A stretch of DNA of 20,127 nt from Deltaproteobacteria bacterium. Lineage in GTDB: Bacteria > Desulfobacterota > DSM-4660 > Desulfatiglandales > B25-G16. The notes under the pieces are model-generated. The model had not been told where the DNA came from. It worked only from the letters and a program-made list of their open reading frames with translations, and did no database searches. Position numbers and translations under genes: made by a program. The stretch is taken from assembly GCA_020348625.1 (NCBI GenBank), contig CP070752.1, positions 1,751,030 to 1,771,156 of the forward strand, written 5' to 3'. Below, in pieces: positions 16,185 to 20,127 of the stretch (the stretch's first letter is position 1; each line of letters opens with the position of its first letter).

Positions 16185-16395
16185 TCCTCGGACCGCTGTA
16201 ACAGCCCTTATCAGAGTCTACCAAATCACCGTATCTCCCTTTCTGCCTACCTCGTGTCGCTTTATGCCTACGTGTTCCGCCTATGCCTCCCTTGCTATTG
16301 CTAAATACGGTATATTAAAAGGAGGATACCTCGCTTTGGCCAGGATTCTTAGGTGTCACCCGTTTCATCCGGGAGGCTACGATCCCCTTAAATAA
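16165..16395 (+). CDS. yidD: Membrane protein insertion efficiency factor YidD
   Basis: This 76-residue protein matches YidD, a small membrane-associated protein that helps YidC-dependent insertion of inner-membrane proteins. The core [20 protein letters not shown] (19-38) has the conserved cysteine pair C31 and C37, followed by [20 protein letters not shown] (49-68) and the GGYDPL ending. Length is typical. It starts inside the end of rnpA (20-base overlap), a common arrangement. GGAG lies upstream but rather far, so coupling to rnpA translation is likely. yidC follows after 120 bases. Confidence 0.95.
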   Translation: MRPFFCNPRTAVTALIRVYQITVSPFLPTSCRFMPTCSAYASLAIAKYGILKGGYLALARILRCHPFHPGGYDPLK

Positions 16396-16485
16396 AATCA
16401 CATTCCTGGTGGTTGGGTTTTTCTTTAGGGTTTACCGCTGAGCCTGTGAGTGGAACAGGTAAGGCCCGGTTTTCATGACGACGAT

Positions 16486-16522
16486 TAGGATTCATGGATA
16501 GAGTAGGATTCGTTTATGGATA
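16486..16522 (+). repeat. Imperfect tandem duplication of the yidC translation start region
   Basis: TAGGATTC followed by ATGGATA occurs twice, at 16486-16500 and at 16504-16522. The second copy has four extra bases (GTTT) that put AGGA seven bases from the true yidC ATG. In the first copy AGGA is only three bases from its ATG, which opens a nine-codon frame (MDRVGFVYG) whose TAA overlaps the yidC start. It may be a chance duplication or a minor upstream peptide coupled to yidC. Confidence 0.45.
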
Positions 16523-18156
16523 AGCGAGCATTGTTGGCTCTGGCGCTTTCGTTTCTGGTCTTTTTTCTCTGGTCATCTTTGTTTGGGCCCAAACCAAAAG
16601 AAAAGCCGCCCGAAGAACAAGTGACCGTCACGGAAAAAGAAAGCAAGCCGCCCCTGGAAAAGAGAGTAGCTCCTCTTGGGGTTGAGCGGGACGTTATGTT
16701 GGAGACTCAAACGGATTTTCAGGACATTACCGTCGAAACTGAGCTCTATCGGGCTGTCTTTTCCGGTTCCGGTCCACAGATCAAGAGCTTCCAGCTAAAA
16801 GAGTATCGATCAGAGCTCGGTGAAAACACGCCGTTAAAAGAGTTGGTTCACGTTAACGATAAAGATGGATACGGGTTGAAGCTTGCATTCTCCGAGAAAG
16901 GCGTTCCCGCCGCCACATGGGGCCCGCCCAGAATAAGTCGCACAGCCGTAACACTTAGGCAGGGCGATCAACCTAAAAGCCTGGTATATGAGCAAAAATC
17001 ACCTGAGGGGATCAAGCTAAGAACTGCGTTCCTCTTCCACCCGAATAGTTATAATATCGACCTGTCGGCAGAGGTTACGAATGCGTCTAATAATGCAATC
17101 GATGGCAACATACTCTTGGACATAGCTCATATGCCTCGAGAAATGCGGAGGGCTTACGGATCATTTGAAGGCATGGCCATGTTTATGGGCAACAAGCTGA
17201 AAGAGGTCAAAAAGGACAAGCTCGAGGGTAAGGAGTTTATGGGTCAGATATCCTGGATTGCCTATGAAGAACCCTATTTTATGACGGCAATCATTGACGA
17301 GGACACCAAGAAAGCAGGTGTCAAATCCACGGTGCTTCCTGACGGGGAGATCAGGATCGCCTATGCTCCTGCCAGCCTTAGCCTCGGCCAGAACGAGACC
17401 GCAATGAATCGTTTTACCCTGTATCTGGGCCCAAGGGATTTGTATATTCTCAAGGCGCTCGATAAGAATCTTGAAAAGGCTGTTAACTTCGGGTGGTTCG
17501 ATATTATTGCCAAACCGCTCTTGGTTGCGCTCCGTTTCTTTAACAAGTATCTATCCAATTATGGTCTTTCGATTATCTTGCTTACCATTCTCATTAAGAT
17601 ACTATTTTGGCCCCTTACCCGTAAAAGCTATCAATCCATGAAGGAAATGAGAAAGCTTCAGCCCATGATGGCCAAGATCAGGGAGAAATACAAAAACAAT
17701 AAGCAAGAGATGAACAAACAACTTATGGGTCTTTATAAGACCTACAAGATTAATCCCATGGGCGGCTGTCTGCCTATGTTGATCCAGATGCCCGTTTTCT
17801 TCGCCTTTTATCGGATCTTGCCTAATTCTATAGAGTTACGGCATGCCCCCTTCATTCTCTGGATTAACGATCTCTCTGCACCTGAACGGCTGTTTTCACT
17901 TCCCTTTAAGATTCCTTTAATGGCACCGCCTTACGGCATACCTGTTCTCACGCTCCTTATGGGGGCATCCATGTTCCTTCAACAGAAAATGACGCCAACG
18001 CCGGGGGACCCGTCCCAGGCCAAGATGATGATGATGCTCCCGATCGTTTTCACGTTCCTATTTATAAACTTCCCCTCAGGCCTGGTGCTCTATTGGCTCG
18101 TTAACAACCTGCTCTCAATCGCTCAACAATACAGGATCAATCGAAAAATCGGTTAA
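16516..18156 (+). CDS. yidC: Membrane protein insertase YidC
   Basis: This 546-residue protein inserts and folds inner-membrane proteins, alone or with SecYEG, including rotor subunits of ATP synthases. It has an N-terminal membrane helix (6-23), a large periplasmic beta-sandwich domain (about 60-325) found in Gram-negative YidC, and the conserved five-helix core (about 335-540). LIKILFWPLTRKSYQSMKEM (359-378) leads into the cytoplasmic coiled-coil hairpin (375-410), then NPMGGCLPMLIQMPVFFAFY. K361 sits where the groove arginine R366 of E. coli YidC lies, which keeps the positive charge. Length is normal. The start has AGGA seven bases upstream. khpB follows after 17 bases. Confidence 0.98.
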   Translation: MDKRALLALALSFLVFFLWSSLFGPKPKEKPPEEQVTVTEKESKPPLEKRVAPLGVERDVMLETQTDFQDITVETELYRAVFSGSGPQIKSFQLKEYRSELGENTPLKELVHVNDKDGYGLKLAFSEKGVPAATWGPPRISRTAVTLRQGDQPKSLVYEQKSPEGIKLRTAFLFHPNSYNIDLSAEVTNASNNAIDGNILLDIAHMPREMRRAYGSFEGMAMFMGNKLKEVKKDKLEGKEFMGQISWIAYEEPYFMTAIIDEDTKKAGVKSTVLPDGEIRIAYAPASLSLGQNETAMNRFTLYLGPRDLYILKALDKNLEKAVNFGWFDIIAKPLLVALRFFNKYLSNYGLSIILLTILIKILFWPLTRKSYQSMKEMRKLQPMMAKIREKYKNNKQEMNKQLMGLYKTYKINPMGGCLPMLIQMPVFFAFYRILPNSIELRHAPFILWINDLSAPERLFSLPFKIPLMAPPYGIPVLTLLMGASMFLQQKMTPTPGDPSQAKMMMMLPIVFTFLFINFPSGLVLYWLVNNLLSIAQQYRINRKIG

Positions 18157-18173
18157 TCACAGGAGGAGATTGC

Positions 18174-18824
18174 ATGTCGTCCATCGAAATAGAAGCGAAA
18201 ACTACCGAAGAGGCTATCAAGAAGGCTTGCGAACATCTGCACGCCAGCGAACAAGACCTGGATATAGAGGTCTTGGAAAGCAGGTCCGCTGGGATCTTTG
18301 GTTTGGTCGGCAACAAGAAGGCTCGGATCAGGGTGACAATAAAGACCGATAGTTCCATGGTGCTTGCTCAGGAAATCCTAGAGAGAATCACCTCGCTCAT
18401 GTCATTGGATTCTAAGGTATCTGCCAGCAAAAAAGATGATGACATCCTCTTGAATATTGAAGGTGACCACGCCGGAATACTTATCGGATATAAGGGTAGA
18501 ACCTTAGACGCGTTAGAGTTCATCGTGAATAAGGCTGTCAATAAGACTGCTCAGAAAAAGGTTCGGGTGATCCTTGACTCCGAGAATTACAAGCAAAGAC
18601 GGGAGGACGCCTTACAGAGGCGGGCCTTGAAGCTGGGAGAACAGGCTAAGAGAACGGGAAAAGCGATTACCATTGACGCACTAAATCCCCACGACAGAAG
18701 GATTATCCATCTCGCCCTCAAAGGAGACCCTCAGGTTCAAACGAGAAGCGACGGCGAGGGACTGCTGAAGAAGGTGCATATCATCCCAAACAGAAAGAAG
18801 ACGAATGAAAACCAAAGTGACTAA
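18174..18824 (+). CDS. khpB: RNA-binding protein KhpB (Jag/EloR)
   Basis: This 216-residue protein has the three-domain layout of Jag/KhpB: the Jag-N domain (about 1-52, ending EVLESRSAGIFGLVGNKKAR), a KH domain with the GYKG loop (105-108) and an R3H domain (about 140-205) with R175, R176 and H179 in HDRRIIHLAL. In Firmicutes the family binds RNA with KhpA and affects cell elongation and division; the role in this lineage is less clear. A textbook AGGAGGAG lies about five bases before the ATG, the best site in the plus-strand cluster. Its position after yidC is the usual one. mnmE follows 21 bases later. Confidence 0.95.
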   Translation: MSSIEIEAKTTEEAIKKACEHLHASEQDLDIEVLESRSAGIFGLVGNKKARIRVTIKTDSSMVLAQEILERITSLMSLDSKVSASKKDDDILLNIEGDHAGILIGYKGRTLDALEFIVNKAVNKTAQKKVRVILDSENYKQRREDALQRRALKLGEQAKRTGKAITIDALNPHDRRIIHLALKGDPQVQTRSDGEGLLKKVHIIPNRKKTNENQSD

Positions 18825-18845
18825 TCGTGAGCTTACCGTTTCGTT

Positions 18846-20127
18846 ATGGATTCCAAAGAGGAGACCATTGCTGCTATAGCGACACCTCCAGGGGTGGGCG
18901 GTATAGGAATCATAAGGATTAGCGGTTATAATGCCGAAAATATCGCGAAGAAGGTCTTTCGATCGAAGCGACCCATCAACACCTTGAGGGGTTTTCGTCT
19001 CTACCTAGGCCATATCATCGACCCCAAATCAGGCATCACCATCGATGAGGTCCTTCTCTCTCTAATGCGTGCCCCGCGCTCTTATACCCGCGAAGACGTG
19101 GTTGAGATCAATTCGCACAGTGGTTACACAATACTGTCAACCATACTTGAAATTGTCCTTCAGGCGGGTGCTCGTCTAGCAAGACCGGGAGAGTTTACCC
19201 TCAGGGCATTCATGAACGGAAGGATCGATTTAACCCAGGCTGAGGCCATAGTAGACCTTATCAATGCCAAAGGGGACACCTCGATACAGTTGGCGGCCCG
19301 TCAATTGACCGGGGGCCTTGGGAAAGCGATAGCGGAACTCAGACAGGTTCTTATCCGTATCCTCGCTCAGATAGAGGCCTCACTGGATTTCCCGGATGAG
19401 GAATCCACCGCGCCAGATAGATCCTACCTAAAAGTCCAGATTACCGACACTGCCCTGAAGCCCGTTGAAGAACTCCTTAATGCCTGTGCTCAAAGGAAGG
19501 TATGGCATGAAGGGTTTGAAGTGGTTATTATTGGCCGAGTTAATGTGGGTAAATCCAGCATCCTTAACAGGCTCTCACAACAAGAGAAGGCCATTGTAAC
19601 ACCTATCCCCGGAACGACCCGAGATGTACTTGAAGCTATGGTTTCGATCCAAGGCCTCCCTGTAAAACTGATAGACACAGCAGGTATGCGAGAGGTTAAA
19701 GGGAAGATCGAAAAGAAGGGTGTGGAATTAACAGAAAACCTCCTTGCCTTGGCTGACATTACCATGCTGGTGATTGATAGAAGCAGACCTCTCAACCGGC
19801 ACGACATAGACCTTATAAGGAAAGTAGATAGTCACAACACTGTCCTGGTTATTAATAAGATCGATCTTCCAGGGCGAGTAGGCAAAAAGAAGCTCGATAC
19901 CCTTATTCACGGCCTTACCAAAGTAGAGGTCTCAGCCCTCACAGGAGAAGGGTTTCCCGGGTTGTTGCAAGCGATATATAACAAGATCATGAGTAAGACA
20001 ACGGCCCTCACTCCGGCACCCGTCGTTCCAAACGTAAGACATAAAATGCTCTTAACTAAAGCCAGCAATCACCTTAACGATGCATCAAGGAACTTGCTTT
20101 CTGGCTCCCCTTTAGAACTCGTTGCAA
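18846..20127 (+). CDS. mnmE: tRNA uridine-5-carboxymethylaminomethyl modification GTPase MnmE (3' end beyond window)
   Basis: This gene reads on without a stop from ATG 18846 to the window end, giving 427 codons of a family of about 455. MnmE works with MnmG to modify the wobble uridine of certain tRNAs using a folate carbon and GTP hydrolysis. The N-terminal folate-binding domain begins ETIAAIATPPGVGGIGIIRI. The G domain shows GRVNVGKSS (230-238), DTAGMR (277-282) and NKID (337-340). Val232 replaces the Pro often seen in GRPNxGKS. The C-terminal Cys motif would lie beyond the edge. An in-frame TGA just upstream leaves this ATG as the only start. No ribosome binding site is obvious. Confidence 0.97.
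   Translation, partial: MDSKEETIAAIATPPGVGGIGIIRISGYNAENIAKKVFRSKRPINTLRGFRLYLGHIIDPKSGITIDEVLLSLMRAPRSYTREDVVEINSHSGYTILSTILEIVLQAGARLARPGEFTLRAFMNGRIDLTQAEAIVDLINAKGDTSIQLAARQLTGGLGKAIAELRQVLIRILAQIEASLDFPDEESTAPDRSYLKVQITDTALKPVEELLNACAQRKVWHEGFEVVIIGRVNVGKSSILNRLSQQEKAIVTPIPGTTRDVLEAMVSIQGLPVKLIDTAGMREVKGKIEKKGVELTENLLALADITMLVIDRSRPLNRHDIDLIRKVDSHNTVLVINKIDLPGRVGKKKLDTLIHGLTKVEVSALTGEGFPGLLQAIYNKIMSKTTALTPAPVVPNVRHKMLLTKASNHLNDASRNLLSGSPLELVA

Overview
The window holds two divergent blocks of housekeeping genes. On the minus strand, from about 15.36 kb down to 0.59 kb, lies an unbroken same-direction run of 15 genes: mreB-mreC-mreD-mrdA-rodA, a 44-codon membrane-protein gene, a bactofilin gene, and then a complete V/A-type ATPase set in the order H-I-K-E-C-F-A-B-D. 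On the plus strand, from 15.63 kb to the right edge, lies the classic rpmH-rnpA-yidD-yidC-khpB(jag)-mnmE cluster; mnmE is cut by the window end.

The organism is a bacterium with an inner membrane of Gram-negative type: YidC has the large periplasmic domain, and MreBCD, PBP2 and RodA form a rod-shape set. A bacterial V/A-type ATPase, a bactofilin and a GC content near 50% by eye fit an anaerobic deltaproteobacterial (Desulfobacterota-like) lineage. That is an inference, because no rRNA or lineage-specific marker is present.

The minus-strand genes are very tightly packed. The longest gap is 66 bases, and several junctions overlap (ATGA at rodA/small ORF and at atpA/atpB, TAATG at atpE/atpC). 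The cell-elongation machinery therefore flows straight into the ion-pump genes with no visible terminator: the bactofilin stop codon and the longest possible start of subunit H are three bases apart. The c-ring subunit K carries the full set of side chains that bind Na+ in Enterococcus hirae NtpK, so the enzyme is predicted to be Na+-coupled. A perfect hairpin follows the atpK stop codon and could help the cell make more c subunit than its neighbours.

The 278-base divergent region between mreB and rpmH holds a good sigma70-like promoter for rpmH, a weaker candidate for mreB and a perfect 13-base inverted repeat. I saw no DnaA boxes, and dnaA is not beside rpmH. On the plus strand, the genes cover ribosomal protein L34, the RNase P protein, membrane-protein insertion (YidD, YidC), an RNA-binding protein (KhpB) and a tRNA-modification GTPase (MnmE).

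The left 590 bases are accessory-like. They contain a 54-codon single-span membrane-protein ORF, a roughly 180-base imperfect palindrome that looks like a mobile or miniature element, and an open frame running off the left edge.
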